Shown piece after piece: positions 35,881 to 47,560 of a stretch of 64,000 nucleotides of DNA. The notes below the pieces were generated by a model that saw only the letters and a list, made by a program, of their open reading frames with translations, ran no database searches and had not been told where the DNA came from. This stretch comes from Xanthostigma xanthostigma (Eukaryota; Arthropoda; Insecta; Raphidioptera; Raphidiidae), in assembly GCA_963575645.1 (NCBI GenBank), contig OY754466.1:34690001-34754000 (forward strand), written 5' to 3'. The position numbers were made by a program, and so were the translations under genes. Numbering within the stretch: position 1 is the first letter of the stretch; every line of letters begins with the position of its first letter.

Positions 35881-36319
35881 ATTTTATAATATATATGAAG
35901 TACATACTGTAGTATATTTGATAATTAATTTAAGAAATAATTAAAATTCAATTTATTTATACAATGGTGTATTTTTAGTATGAATTGAATATGATAGTAA
36001 ATTTGCTAATATAAATTTAGTAACATTGTGTATCTCAAGAAAAAAAATCAAAAATCAATTCTGTTAATTAATTGATGTGATTTTAGTCTTCATGTTAATT
36101 ACTAGCGGTCTATCCCGGTTTCACCCGGGTACAAAAGAATGAATAGGGAGAAACACGAGTATAAACATTCATCTTAGTTTACCGAGATGAATGTTGTGTC
36201 CAAATTTCATTATGATCGAAGTTACCGTTCAAAAGTTTTTGTCGGATGGACAAATTTTGGTTTCGAGTTTTATTTATATAGATGAATCAGTTCTTTTCTT
36301 TATATAGATCCTTAATATA

Positions 36320-37170
36320 CAGGGTGAGTCAGACCACCCGTATCAGTCGTTTTTTTCGAAAACGGTTAGTCGTAGAGAGTTGTCTCAAAAATCTGTATTA
36401 TAAAAGCCCTAATGAAAAATCGAATGGTGATATTTTTTCCCCCCGGAAAGGTCGGCTTCCCTGTTAGTTTGCTCCGGAATGTTCAGAACTCCGGAATGTT
36501 AAATGGCACGATAGGTCGAAAGTGGTATTGTTGAAAAGATCTTTAAAAAATAAGCAGGTTTTGTAGGACATTTTTTTTTGTTACTGCCACCCCTGTTAAG
36601 TAATATTCGTTTGAAATTATTAAATTAACATGTAAGAATAACAAACTTAATTTTAAAAGTTGGCATTTAAAATCTAGTTACCTAATTAAACAATGTCACA
36701 AATGTTCAAACTGTCGTCAATTTACTTCTAAACACTGCAGAGCTCTTCTAGATATGTTATGAGTACCTGAAGTATTTTCCGACAAAAAAAAACAATTGCA
36801 ATTATTGAAAACTTATTGTGACATTGTTTAATTAGGTAACTAGATTTTAAATGCCGACTTTTTTGTTATTCTGAAATGTTAATTTAATAATTTCAAACGA
36901 ATATTACTTAACAGGGGTGTCAGTAACAAAAAAAAATGTCCTACAAAACTTGCTTATTTTTTAAAGATCTTTTCAACAATTCCACTTTCGACCTATCGTG
37001 CCATTTAACATTCCGGAGCAAATTAACAGGGAAGCCGACCTTTCCGGGGGGAAAAAATATCACCGTTCAATTCTTCATTAGGGCTTTTATAATGCAGATT
37101 TTTGAGACAACTCTCTACGACTAACCGTTTTCGAAAAAAACGACTGATACGGGTGGTCTGACTCACCCTG
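36320..37170. mobile_element. CAGGGTGAG-TIR element, copy 2
   Basis: Nearly the same sequence as 29148-30028, again flanked by TATA (36316-36319 and 37171-37174). Small indels distinguish the two copies; for example, part of the right arm near the TTCCGGAG block is missing here. Confidence 0.9.
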
Positions 37171-37174
37171 TATA

Positions 37175-37669
37175 ATTTATTACTATTTTATTTGTATTTC
37201 TTATACTTAATTTAAAAAATATATTGTATTTAAAATTTAAAAATGGTCAAATTTACTGAACATAATTTTATAAACAGATTTCTTCCTAGGTGATAATATT
37301 ATAAGGTTTCACAATAACGTTAAAGGCAGAAGTAATAAAACTGGTATAAATCTTCATTGCTTATACTGGGTAATTTACAAAACGAGACGAAGAATAAAAA
37401 TCTGTGTTTGGGAGTGAATTGAAAAAAAAATCATAACAACTTCCGTTCCGATTGACCTTTGTTTTGAAGACATCAAGACACAAAGTTCCCTAAACTTATT
37501 CAATTTTTGATAAATTTAGAATATTCATGCCTATCAGAACGGGAGTTGCTTTGTATTTTTTATTTAAAATTCAATTCTAAACAAATTAGCATTTTTCATC
37601 TGTTTGTAACTTTGTATTGGAGTAATAAACAATGAGAAAGATTTAATTAAATCCTTGCAATATTATATA
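37175..37669. other. Intergenic AT-rich stretch
   Basis: Nothing recognised. Confidence 0.4.
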
Positions 37670-38086
37670 CAAAATCAATCCGATGAAGTCCATATGCAGT
37701 ATATTATTTCACTGAATTAGTGAAAGCATAATAATATTAAACGAATATCGTCATAATATTTTTTTAGAAGGCTTATATATAAGAAAAATTTAAATATCAC
37801 TGTCGGGACTTGAACCCGAAACAACCAATTTCGCGTTGGCTGAGTTACATTACTCTACAGTGCCCACGACAGTTAATTCATGATTTCTCTTATATATAAC
37901 ACAATGCACCGCAGAATCGACTACCTGCGAGAGCTAATAATTTTAATAACAACACTACAAGAGTGTTGACTTTCTCTAATTAGCCTTCTAAAAAAATATT
38001 ATGACGATATTCGTTTAATATTATTATGCTTTCACTAATTCAGTGAAATAATATACTGCATATGGACTTCATCGGATTGATTTTGT
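37670..38086. mobile_element. Foldback element with a nested SINE
   Basis: Arms of about 105 bp (37670-37773 and 37982-38086) are almost identical inverted copies, including ATCCGATGAAGTCCATATGC. A second, shorter inverted pair TTATATATAAGAAA lies just inside on the left and right, around a tRNA-derived sequence. Confidence 0.85.
37798..37872 (-). mobile_element. tRNA-derived SINE head, copy 1
   Basis: The minus strand contains a perfect T-arm (CGGGTTCAAGTCCCG, box B), a 7-nt anticodon loop closed by CCAA/TTGG, and CTGTCG/CGACAG ends that can pair as an acceptor stem. Position 33 is G rather than the near-universal U, and the D-arm is irregular, so it is a tRNA relic and not a working tRNA. 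A diverged copy with the same T-arm and following ACAGTGA is at 54040-54110. Confidence 0.65.
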
Positions 38087-38557
38087 TTGTGTTGGAGGAT
38101 AGGTTACTTAAAGTGATAATTCAGTGCGACATTTTCATCGATAATACAGGAATTACCGAACTACGATAGACACAAATAATGAATAAAAAGCGCAAATTAA
38201 ACAGTGTTTTAAAAAAATATTCAAATAGACAATATATAACACAGGCATGTGCTATACCAGCTGTTACATAGTCGATATATTATGGATATTAGGATGTTTT
38301 TTTATTTATTATATTTTTTTGTCCTATTGCAGGCCTGTAGCCTACATGAAAACTAAAATATATTCCTTATTTTGATGTTACTAAAAAAAATCACCCATGA
38401 AGCTTTGAATCTTGTTACCATTCTTCAGATCCGGAAATGTCGGGGAAATATATGGATTCTGTAATTGAGAGATATCGTTACCATTATTTTAAAGAAATAA
38501 AGAAACGGTCAAGTGCAAGTCACGTACCAAGAGTTTCGTACAACTAACAAATAAATA
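38087..38557. other. Non-coding interval
   Basis: AT-rich; no feature recognised. Confidence 0.4.
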
Positions 38558-39333
38558 CAGTATGTAAACGCGTAAGGTGCACATAGGGAAATTAGCATTG
38601 GGAAAAATACTTGGATCAGAGTTAGCCATGACTGCATTAATTGTTATTTCTATTCGGAACCCAAAGGAATGGTGAGACCTCTGGTGAAAAATGCGCCGAA
38701 CTGCCATAATGGGGGTTTTTGACAGGTAAACTATAGAGACATAAGGTAAACATTGATTTAGAAACGCATGATGGAGGCTAGACCTGTCAAAAACCCCCCT
38801 TATGACAGTTCGGCGCATTTTTCACCAGAGTTCTCACCATTCCTTTGGGTTCCGAATTGAATTATCGTGGTAATCTTGCGGATTTCTATTTTATTTTGAT
38901 TTATTTTTATTTTAGTTTGCTTTTTTAATAACAAAAAGCTCTTATAAATCATTATTTTAATTTTTTTGTACAAATATAAAACAAAAAACAACTCCATCTG
39001 TTTGGAAACATTTCATTCATAAATTTTCTGACTGGTATGACGTATGCGCGTTGGTAAATCAGTGACCCAATGTCTTTAGGTTCAACACGAATAGGCGGAG
39101 ATATTTGATCTCGCACCGTATTTAAGTATTTTTGGGAATTTAATGTCCCATTAATAAAAAAAAGTCCGATTATGTTGTAATCATTTGAATATTTTCTTCG
39201 GTAGTATACACATTCATTTTGCAAAAGAATATTATCTGTCAAATTGAAAAACAAGATTTCAAGGCTCACACTGATCCAGTCATTTTTTCCCAATGTTAAT
39301 TTCCCTATGTGCACCTTACGTGTTTACATACTG
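38558..39333. mobile_element. CAGTATGTAAAC-TIR element
   Basis: CAGTATGTAAACGCGTAAGG at 38558 is mirrored at 39333, with TA on both outer sides. TIRs are about 55 bp. It contains a nested inverted repeat (38653-38857) with arms of about 80 bp (TTCGGAACCCAAAGGAATGG). The ORFs at 38489-38818 and 38952-39314 on the minus strand are not recognisable proteins. Confidence 0.8.
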
Positions 39334-39652
39334 TATAAGTACTTAGTGTCTAACATATTAAAGTAAATTTCATTTCAAATCTTTGTTTAACGTCTAATTA
39401 TATTATAACTGCATTTCATTTAATTTTATCTATAAATAACAGGAATTTAATGATTTCGCCAACCACAATTACATTTTTATTTCTTGGTTGTTTTCGTTCC
39501 TTCTATGGTACAAATAATATCTTAATACTGGGAAATAAGGACAAGCATGTGCAATATTATTTTATTGCCAACGTTTCATCAACGTATAAAAAGTAAATAA
39601 ATAACTTGAACAAACGATTTTCAATTTTTAGCGTTTACTTCATAGATATATA

Positions 39653-40428
39653 CAGGATATCCCATCGGTCTGGGGGCGGACGATAGCTCCTCACTCAGGC
39701 AACATATTAAAATTCTGTTTTCGCTAGTCGATAGGTACCCCCTTTGTGCACAAATTAAAATTAGTTTCTTTTATACAGAGTGTTCAAATACAGAGTGGCA
39801 CATTAACCTTGTGTTTTTTGTAATGGAACACCCTGTATATTGTGACATTTTTAGAAAGCCAATTCAGTGCTGATCAAATTGATACACAATTATATGGGCC
39901 TATCTTGAACCGTTCTCCCGCTAGAGGGAGTTAATTGAAAAAAAATGGCCCAGTTCAGATGCTTTTGGTGGCTAAACCCTTTGAGATACTGACTTCGAGT
40001 TTTCGCAGAAAAAAAGGTTTTTTAATACAGATTTCGTTCACGTATGGAAAAATTGTAGTTTGTTTTTTAATATACTTACGGGGATTTTAAACTTTCTCAA
40101 AACTTTAAAAAACTATTTTTTTTTTTTAATGCAACACCCTGTATATTTTAATATTTCTGAATGCGGGTTTTAATAAGCTTTCTTATGGTACCACATTTGT
40201 ATGGGGTTAAATTTGAAAAGAAAAATTTCTAAAAATGTCACAATATACAGGGTGTTTCATTTAAAAAAACATAAGGTTAATGTGCCACTCTGTATTTGAA
40301 CACTGTATAAAAGAAACTAATTTTAATTTGTGCACAAAGTGGGTACCTATCGACTAGCGAGAACAGAATTTTAATATGTTGCTTGAGTGAGGAGCTATCC
40401 TCCGCCCCCAGACTGATGGGATACTCTG
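39653..40428. mobile_element. CAGGATATCCC-TIR element
   Basis: CAGGATATCCCATCGGTCTG at 39653 is mirrored near 40428 (AGACTGATGGGATACTCTG). TATA flanks both sides. Arms of about 200 bp also contain ACACCCTGTATA and ACAGGGTGT motifs, so an older CAGGGTG-type end may be nested inside. The unique centre spans about 39860-40220. Confidence 0.85.
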
Positions 40429-40930
40429 TATATGGTTTATATATATAACAGTAAGGTATTACAACAGTATAACAGTAACAGTAAGGTATTACTGTTACTG
40501 TTTCCGCCTTTCCTAAGTGGCCGATACTGTCTCTGGATAATGTCCCTTGGTAACGCTGTAGGGATTCAGGATGGAGACAGTAGCAAAGAATAAATACGGC
40601 GATAGTATCCTCGGAAATAATTGGAGGGCGTTGAATAAAAAAAGGGGTGGTGGAAGATATGATAGCTACGGAAATCATTAATGCATTACAGAAAATCGTT
40701 CATTTCCGGAGTATGTTGCATTTTAATGCATTATTGATTCCCACAGCCATCAAATAAACAAATCTCGCTTATGTTAGGTCAACTGAAATTCACTGAATAA
40801 TCTTTTGAATTTTCATTCTGAAAACTGGATTAGTAATGAGAAATGGAAGAAGCTCTAGGTCTTAGGATATCCTTATTTAATAGATTTAGATGTATTAGCA
40901 TCTCTCATGTTGCAAAGTTACAAATAAGAA
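40429..40930. other. Non-coding interval with short direct repeats
   Basis: AACAGTAAGGTATTAC occurs twice near 40448-40490. The 133-codon minus-strand ORF at 40277-40678 straddles the TIR element and this interval and is rejected as a gene. Confidence 0.4.
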
Positions 40931-40951
40931 TTGTCCTAAAGGTATATCAAA

Positions 40952-41899
40952 TTATACAAAGTTATTTACATCATACAACCATTTTATAATTAAAAACGAT
41001 TTCAGATTCTTTTTGAAACTGTTAAAATTTCTCTCCTCTCTCAGAGTAACTGGCAGCCTGTTAAAAAAACTAGCCCAAGAACACTGTGGATTAGATTTAA
41101 AAAAAGCACATCGGTGCTTATCAATGCGGAGCATCGAGCTTTCAGGCGTATTATAATTGTGTATATCTGAATTTACAGTGTATCTGTGGATATTTTTCTT
41201 AACACCTACCAGTAATTTATATATAGTATGTACTTGGTACTGTTAACATTTTGTTGTCAATAAAAGTATTTTTACATGATTGTCTGAAATCCAAATTAAA
41301 AATTAATCTAATAATTCTTTTCTGTAAGATTAAAACTCTATTGACATGTCGAGAACGGCGCCCATAATACAATGTCATAGCTAATATGAGAATACACTAT
41401 CGCATAATATATGTTAAGTAATTAACTGGTTGTTAAAATTTTCTTAACATTTTTTAAAACATAATAAGCACTTTTTAACTTTTTACAGATCTGATCAATA
41501 TGAAGTTCAAAAGATAGTTGCTGATCTAACAATAATCCTAGAAACTTACAATTTGACGCAAAATTTATTAATGTGCCATTCAAAGATATATTAATTAGGT
41601 ACAGGTATAACTTTTCTCTTGTGAAATTGTATACAAGTTGTTTTTTCACAGTTTAGTACAAGACCATTTCTAAAGCACCAATTTGAAAATTGTATTAACA
41701 CCTGATCGATCTTATCTTTGAGTTCCAATTCTGACACTGCACTTATAACAATAGTTAAGTCGTCTGCAAACAATATTAATTTACCAATTTTTATATATTC
41801 AGGTAGGTCATTTATAAATATAGCAAATAATAGTGGGCCGAGCACCGAGCCCTGCGGCACACCTAAATGTAAAATCGTGCAGACGAGATGACTGCCCAT
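40952..41899 (-). pseudogene. LINE reverse transcriptase palm and C-terminal region
   Basis: Frames on the minus strand contain GVPQGSVLGPLLFAIFINDL (RT motif B-like block) and LFADDLTIVIS (the catalytic F/Y-x-D-D motif), then NCEKTTCIQFHKRK, CKFLGLLLD, and a tail with FFNRLPVTLREERNFNSFKK. This enzyme copies LINE RNA at a nicked target. The parts lie in at least three frames (41591-41899, 41422-41649, 40952-41134), so frameshifts have broken the ORF. Sequence at 41940-42180 adds the upstream RT blocks (GFRSNRSTETA and AGLFFDLTRAFDC). Confidence 0.85.
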
Positions 41900-42277
41900 T
41901 TACTGACACAACTACTTTTCTGTTCATCATATAAGAAAATATCCATTTGTTTAAGCTACCGCGTATTCCTAGACTATCCAGTTTATCAATTAGAAAGTTT
42001 GGATTGATGCAGTCGAAAGCCCGTGTTAAATCGAAAAATAGTCCAGCAACAAAGCTGTTACTATCTAAATGAAAGTTAATGCAATCAATCAGCTCAATAG
42101 CAGCTGTTTCTGTAGATCTATTTGATCTGAACCCATGTTGGCATTTGGATAGAAGATTAAATTTTTCTAGGTAGTTTTATACGATTTTATATAGTAATTT
42201 CTCAAATATTTTTTGAGAATATCGATAACAGTGCTACCGGTCGGTAGTTAACAATTTCCTGTGTATCGTTTCTCTTA

Positions 42278-43104
42278 TAGGCACCTTACACGATCAATAT
42301 TACTGTCAAACGTATTGCTTCAGTAATATTGTCAGTACTCGATTATTTCAAATCGATTCTTGTTTTATCAGAGCGCACCTTACACAATCAATATTACTGT
42401 CAATATATTGCTTCAGTACTAGTTGAACCATCAGTGTATATACAGTGTTTTTTGGTTTCTTCCGAAAATGGATTCACATAAGAAAGCCTGTCTAGCCATA
42501 ATTTTAGCACTGGCAAGTAAGCATCCTGTTAATCAACGTTTGTGGTTGAAAGAATGGCTAATAAAACGTGATAAGTATTCACATGTCGTCTTGTTAAAAG
42601 AAATTAGTACCTACTACAGAAATGGATGATTTTAAAAACTACTTCCGGTTGAATGAGGAAACATTTAATAAATTACTACAAATAGTAACCCCTTTCTTAA
42701 GAAGGGAAAATACTACTATGCGGACCTGTTTACCAGTGAATGAACGACTAGCTTTAACTCTAAGATATCTAGCAACTGGTAGAAACTTTGAAGACATGAA
42801 GTTTTCAGCTGTAATTGTCACCAGCTTCAATAGGCTATCCTCCATTGTTACGTCTGTACTGGCGCAAATCAAACGAGTACTGATTGAATATTGAAGCGCA
42901 ACGTACATGGTCAATACTATTGAGAGTAATATTGACATTATCCCCTCCATTCTCCAGTATTGATGCGAGAATATCAAAAAATCCGGATTTGCATCAATAC
43001 TGGTCGTCAATACCTGTATTGACGATCGATTTGACTTTACACATTCAATAATACTGTCAGTATTTTTGAGTATTGACAGTAATATTGATCGTGTAAGGTG
43101 CCTA
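42278..43104 (+). mobile_element. PIF/Harbinger element, internally deleted
   Basis: TAGGCACCTTACACGATCAA at 42278 is mirrored at 43104. TTA flanks both sides (42275-42277 and 43105-43107), the 3-bp target duplication typical of this superfamily. A second partial terminal copy (CACCTTACACAATCAATATT at 42375-42394) follows the left TIR. The element lies inside the LINE RT. Confidence 0.9.
42468..42894 (+). pseudogene. Harbinger transposase N-terminal remnant
   Basis: Two overlapping frames read MDSHKKACLAIILALASKHP, then WLKEWLIKRDKYSH, followed by FKNYFRLNEETFNKLLQIVT, RENTTMRTCLPVNERLALTL and RYLATGRNFEDMKF. The second part is the characteristic start of PIF/Harbinger DDE transposases; the first resembles the basic leader before it. 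The frame switches near 42622. Similarity ends at about 42890, where a stop follows IKRVLIEY, so all three catalytic acidic residues are missing. The element cannot move by itself. Confidence 0.85.
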
Positions 43105-43169
43105 TTATATGTATTGGTTTGACAAGACTAATTTTCAGTGCATCAGGAAACATATATACATACCTGAAC

Positions 43170-43870
43170 TCAAAGATAAATTGAACAAGTACCTATGTCA
43201 GTGGTTTTAAAATATAATAAAGACAATTCTTTGACAACTATTATAGGAATTTCATCAACACCAGCAGATTTCTTATTAGGTAACGCAAAAACTACATCAA
43301 TTATGTCGTTATCTGTTATTTCAGGTACAAATACTGAATTAGTACATTTGTTCGACATTGTACAGTTGTTTGACAGATGATTATTGTACTTACAACCTCA
43401 TTAGCAATATTCGAAAAATATTTGGAAAATAAATTAGAAACCTCCATATCATTATCAATTACAGTGTTATTATGTTATATTAAACTTATGAAGAGTAGCC
43501 TTATTTTTGTTTTATGATTTACCACATTCCAAAGTTCTTTTATAACGTTATTGGAATTTGTTATTTTATTTTGATAGTGTACTTTTTTCGCTAAATCAAT
43601 ATTGTTGCGATGTAGTTTCATTTGCTCTTTATACAATTTATCTAGATTTTGATCTTTTAGCTTTCCCTTTAACCAAAACAATTGTTTCAAGCGTTTAGAT
43701 TCCGCAAGTAAATCCTCAGTAATCCAGTCATTCTTAATTGTTTTAAAATTTGGTGTTGTGAAAGTTTTCTTAGGAAAACTACAATCAAAGTATCATCTAA
43801 AAACTGATAAAAATCCTTTAAAACACTCATTAATGTCTGATTGTGTATAAACATCTGACCAATCAACATT
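43170..43870 (-). pseudogene. LINE linker and RT N-terminal region
   Basis: EITDNDIIDVVFALPNKKSA followed by GVDEIPIIVVKE (43170-43358) is the usual start of LINE RT (K-S-x-G-x-D-x-I-P). Upstream on the element, WLKGKLKDQNLDKLYKEQMK and HRNNIDLAKKVHYQNKI (43475-43690) form the basic linker. Frames differ between the segments. Confidence 0.8.
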
Positions 43871-43887
43871 CGAAATATGCATACAAA

Positions 43888-44020
43888 ATTGCACTATGTT
43901 TTCTTGTGTGAATTGCTAAGGCAATTCACACAAGAAAACATAGTGCAATTTTGTGACATTGGTATTGATCAACAAGATAATAACATTTTAAATTCAGAAG
44001 TAAACAACAAAGAATATATA
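43888..44020. repeat. Inverted duplication within the LINE
   Basis: GCACTATGTTTTCTTGTGTG (43892 on) is followed by its exact inverse from about 43920. Then comes an inverted copy of LINE sequence otherwise found at about 44352-44434 (ATTGATCAACAAGATAATAA here). Two separate LINE segments are therefore fused in reverse beside the Penelope-derived element. Confidence 0.85.
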
Positions 44021-44345
44021 AATAAATAAAATTGTCGACCAATTTTTCTCAGACCAATATACCTATTGACAAAAAATTTAAAAAAATTAAAAAATAACAA
44101 ATCAATATAACATAAGATGACGTTTCGATCCGGCTTTGGAACTTCTTCAGAAAAATCTAAAAAATATAAAAATTATTAGTATTAGTAATTTAATATTATG
44201 TAATAGAATGCACGATGTTATATTGATTTGTTATTTTTTAATTTTTTTTAATTTTTTGTCAATATATTGGTCTGAGAAAAATTGGTCGACAATTTTATTT
44301 ATTTGAAGAGTTCTATTCAGACGTTAATCAAAGATTTGAAAGAAT
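44021..44345 (-). mobile_element. Penelope-derived inverted-repeat element, copy 2
   Basis: Arms 44024-44115 and 44215-44304 are inverted copies (AATTGTCGACCA at the right end pairs with TGGTCGACAATT). Between them is the hammerhead-like motif. The outer block AGACGTTAATCAAAGATTTG (44318-44337) is also present in the Penelope ORF at 7589-7608, so a piece of ORF has been joined directly to the terminal repeat. Confidence 0.7.
44118..44150 (-). ncRNA. Hammerhead-ribozyme-like motif, copy 2
   Basis: Minus strand: CTGAAGA, then GTTCC, a 6-nt loop, GGATC, then GAAACGTCA. CTGAAGA fits the CUGANGA core and GAAAC fits the second core box. Stem II has one mismatch, and one extra base lies between the core and stem II. 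This is the best-preserved of the three minus-strand motifs. Confidence 0.45.
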
Positions 44346-45020
44346 ATAATATAAAGATAAGTCTTTATATATTCTTTGTTGTTTACTTCTGAATTTAAAA
44401 TGTTATTATCTTGTTGATCAATACCAATGTCACAAATTTGCGCAGCATGGTCAGATATTCCAGGATCATCAATTGTGATGTTATGCTCAAGGTCTGTTGC
44501 AATATTGTCCAAGCCACTGTTTAACCTTGTTGGTTGATTAGTTTTCATAGTTAGATTAAAACCCTCTAAAATGTCAAACAGCCTTTTTTTGATTGTAGTG
44601 TCAGACAAATAATTTATATTTAAATCTCCACATAGTACACATCTATCATATTTACAATTTAGTTCTTTTAGTAAAAATTCAAGTTGATTTAGGAAGATAT
44701 TACTTATTAGCATCACCTTTGTTACTTCTATAAATTGTCAATATTAACACATGCTTTCCATTCAGATTTATTCTTATCGCGGCACACTCGAAGTCCATGT
44801 CACTACAGAACTGATCAACATTTACAACTTTGAATTGCATTTTGTCTTTAGTAAAAATTGCAACACCACCATGAATTCTATTTGATCTGCAGTAAGCAGC
44901 AGCCCTGTAATAGCCATTGATATGTATTCAATCCATACTATCGCTTAACATCCAGGTCTCTGACAAGCACATTACCTCTGGTGTACACTCGGTTGCATAT
45001 ACTTCTAACATATTTATCTT
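44340..45020 (-). pseudogene. LINE AP-endonuclease domain
   Basis: In the minus frame, ECTPEVMCLSETWM, HGGVAIFTKDK, VLILTIYRSNK, RCVLCGDLNINYLSD and DPGISDHAAQIC appear in the order of an APE-type endonuclease. The metal- and DNA-binding landmarks E-T-W, G-D-L-N and S-D-H are present. It nicks target DNA to prime reverse transcription. At least one in-frame stop and one shift (near 44716) split the domain. Similarity ends near 45020, so ORF1 and the 5' UTR are missing. Confidence 0.8.
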
Positions 45021-45045
45021 ATTTGAGATGCACTGCACACTGGGT

Positions 45046-45600
45046 AAACAAATAATTTAAATTCGTATAGTTTATTATATAACGTTCAAATATTTTCCAT
45101 TTTTAGGCGCGAATACGGAAGCTAATGCATCTATATAGGTAGGTGCATTCGCTTTGTCTGTGAATCTGTCAGGCTTTTTTAAATATTTATATTACACAAA
45201 TATAGAGCGACATTTTTCGACCATTTATTTTCCGTTAAAAAATCCACTCGCGCTAAATTCGGGGTTTAAAATATAAACAAGGACATTCTGCTACACAGGT
45301 TGAATGGGACAGAAGATGACATTTTGTGGGAGACTGAAAGCGTGAATTATATTCACATGAATGTAACCTATAATTACCTAAATAAATGCTTTGAATTTAA
45401 CTTTCTTTGAATTCTTTCTAATTAATATCTTTATATGAAAATTTCGGAGTCGCGTTAAATTCGGGGGCGCGTTACATTCGGGCTAATACGATATTATGAA
45501 ACGAATTAATACCACTTGCGGTTGTGCCATTTGCGGCCAGAACAATTATCGTCTCACTTGCAGTCAATCGATATTATTAAAAGAAAATAATGTTAGGTGT
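45046..45600. other. Non-coding interval
   Basis: TTTTTAGGCGCGAATACGGA near 45102 echoes TTTTTAGGCGCGAATAGCGT near 21579, a small dispersed repeat. Otherwise nothing recognised. Confidence 0.4.
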
Positions 45601-45620
45601 GAGAATTTGATAATTTCTAA

Positions 45621-45735
45621 AACACTATCGCATCAACAGCACCCTGTAATCGTTTTTTAAGGAACTACCCCATACCTCCATCGCTTTTCACTGCGCAACA
45701 AAAACACCATCGCATCAACAGCACCCCGTAATCGT
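45621..45735 (-). repeat. 82-bp minisatellite family, locus 1
   Basis: About 1.4 units in minus orientation (CATCGCATCAACAGCACCCC and CTTTTCACTGCGCAA), the inverse of the units at 47477 and 61321. Inverted arms of about 40 bp lie outside it (CTCACTTGC near 45556 and GCAAGTGAG near 45765). Confidence 0.75.
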
Positions 45736-45779
45736 AATCATTTTATAAAGTTATTTTCTTAACCGCAAGTGAGATCACC

Positions 45780-47223
45780 CCTGATATTATTTGCATTTTA
45801 TCATATGGCCGCAATTGTTCCGACCGCAAGTGGGAACAGAGAAGACACCATGACAACAATTATAACAATTTGTATGGAACTAATAAAATAAAACTCTAAA
45901 AATCCTGTTACGAATGTACATAGGTAGTTTCAAGTTTGTTCGTCGTGTTGTGCGCCTAATCGGATCTAGTAGGTACCAGTTCAAAGATGGACGATGATGA
46001 TGGAAGTGGAACGATGTTTTAAGTAAACATCAGGGACACATATATAAATATTTATCAAACTGCGACTAAAGGCTTTTTATAATACAATCTCTATGACCTA
46101 TTCATTTCTAATCAAGGGTTGATTATTAAAGTGCTAAACAACTTTTTTTAATACACTGAACCAACGAAAAAAACGTAAATGGAAATATAATATTAATAAA
46201 TATAATAATATTTTCAGTATCTATTTTAGTTATGCCTATTCGCTGGATGCGTGACGGCAGCACCGCCTACAATCTGCAATTTTTCATGCTCTTATAGCGT
46301 TGTGTCAAATGAGCATTTTTCAAATGACTGTTATAATAATTATAAAACGAAACCTTGATTTATCGAAATTTTTAAATCCAGTTAAGGAGATATAGTGTTT
46401 ATGTTTCACTGAAAAAAACATATTGACTATGATTATTATTTAGAAAAATGTAAAAAAAAATATATTATTCGACGTTTACTTTCACGAAGACTACTAGCGC
46501 CGCTAGCGAGCAATGGAGCAGGATTGAACTGCCTTTTCATTGTTGTATTAAAGCGCGAAGCTTCTTAGTAAATGGTATGGCATAATGGCAGGGAGCGCGA
46601 CAAAAACAACATTTCACGGTCACTATGAAATCATACTCTATAACGTTTGCATGATTTATTGCTCTTTTAGTCCACAGCTCACGCTGCGATCAATTCAGTT
46701 GTCCCCACTCTATACTCTGCACCTGGTCAATTATAATAACATAATAAACTGTACGCTTTTATCTGCGGTTTCGCCCCCGTAAATTTCAAACTGTTGTTTA
46801 GTTATTTTTGGTGCATGAATATGATGATCGGATAATTTATAACTTATTTCCCGAATAACAGTTCCCTGTTATGATAGCGTAATGAGATATAGCCGAAAAC
46901 CTTATCAAACATTTTTTATTCAAAATATGCCACTCTTTGTAAAATTGTATTACAAACTTATGTTCATTTAATTAGTGTTAATATATAATCAACCTGTATA
47001 ATATCGCAGTAGCACAGCTTATAAGCGGTAGGTTGTTGATGAACATTTTAACTTGTGTTATGGCTTCAATGTAAACAATTTTAAGATCTATACATACATT
47101 ATTATAATATTCTGTGTTATTATATTTTACAATCTGAATTTTTAAATTTTGGACTAATTTTCTTGGTTAGAGTACGATAACTCAATGTGCAAAATATCCA
47201 CTGGATTATAAATATTTTTTTTG
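45780..47223. other. Intergenic stretch
   Basis: AT-rich with GC-richer patches near 46240-46290 and 46490-46720. A 65-codon ORF at 46585-46782 has no recognisable domain and is not called. Confidence 0.4.
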
Positions 47224-47436
47224 ACGTGATAACGTCTTATAAATTGATGAAACACCAGCTGCACGCACGAAAAAGTGTAACGTTCCGAAAAGTGTCACGT
47301 TCCGCCTGACCCTGTGCGTGCAAGCGAGAACGCAGTATAAGCGATAGAGAATCACGATCGGCCCAAGTTTGACAGCTACTAAAATTTAGGTTATGTATTA
47401 TTAAATATGATATTCGAGCGGAATACTTTATCACGT
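47224..47436. mobile_element. Candidate MITE with ACGTGATAA ends
   Basis: ACGTGATAA at 47224 is mirrored by TTATCACGT ending at 47436. The interior has repeated GTGTAACGTTCCG/GTGTCACGTTCCG and CGAGAACGCAGTATAAGCGA. The TIR is short and the superfamily is not assigned. Confidence 0.5.
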
Positions 47437-47476
47437 AAAACTATCGTCCGTAAACCGACTTTACAGACAACCAATT

Positions 47477-47560
47477 TTTTTGCGCAGTGAAAAGGGGAAT
47501 GAGTTTGGGGGGAGTTCTTTAGAAAACAATTACGAGGTCGTGTCGATGCGATAGCGCAAT
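47477..47560 (+). repeat. 82-bp minisatellite family, locus 2
   Basis: A single unit: GCGCAGTGAAAAGGGGAA, then TTCTTTAGAAAACAATTACG, then GGTCGTGTCGATGCGAT. Same order as at 61321-61575. Confidence 0.8.

Larger units (their letters stand above)
40931..45045 (-). mobile_element. Non-LTR retrotransposon (Jockey/CR1-like) with two nested insertions
   Basis: Minus-strand pieces appear in the expected order from high to low coordinates: AP-endonuclease (about 45020-44340), linker (43870-43475), RT start (43358-43170), RT palm (42180-41590) and C-terminal tail (41650-40952). It is interrupted by a PIF/Harbinger element (42278-43104) and by an inverted duplication plus Penelope-derived element (43919-44345). 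Several stops and frameshifts make it inactive. Confidence 0.85.

Noticed and set aside
37798..37872. Functional tRNA gene
   Set aside because: Position 33 is not U, the D-arm is irregular, and a diverged copy exists at 54036, so a SINE relic fits better.
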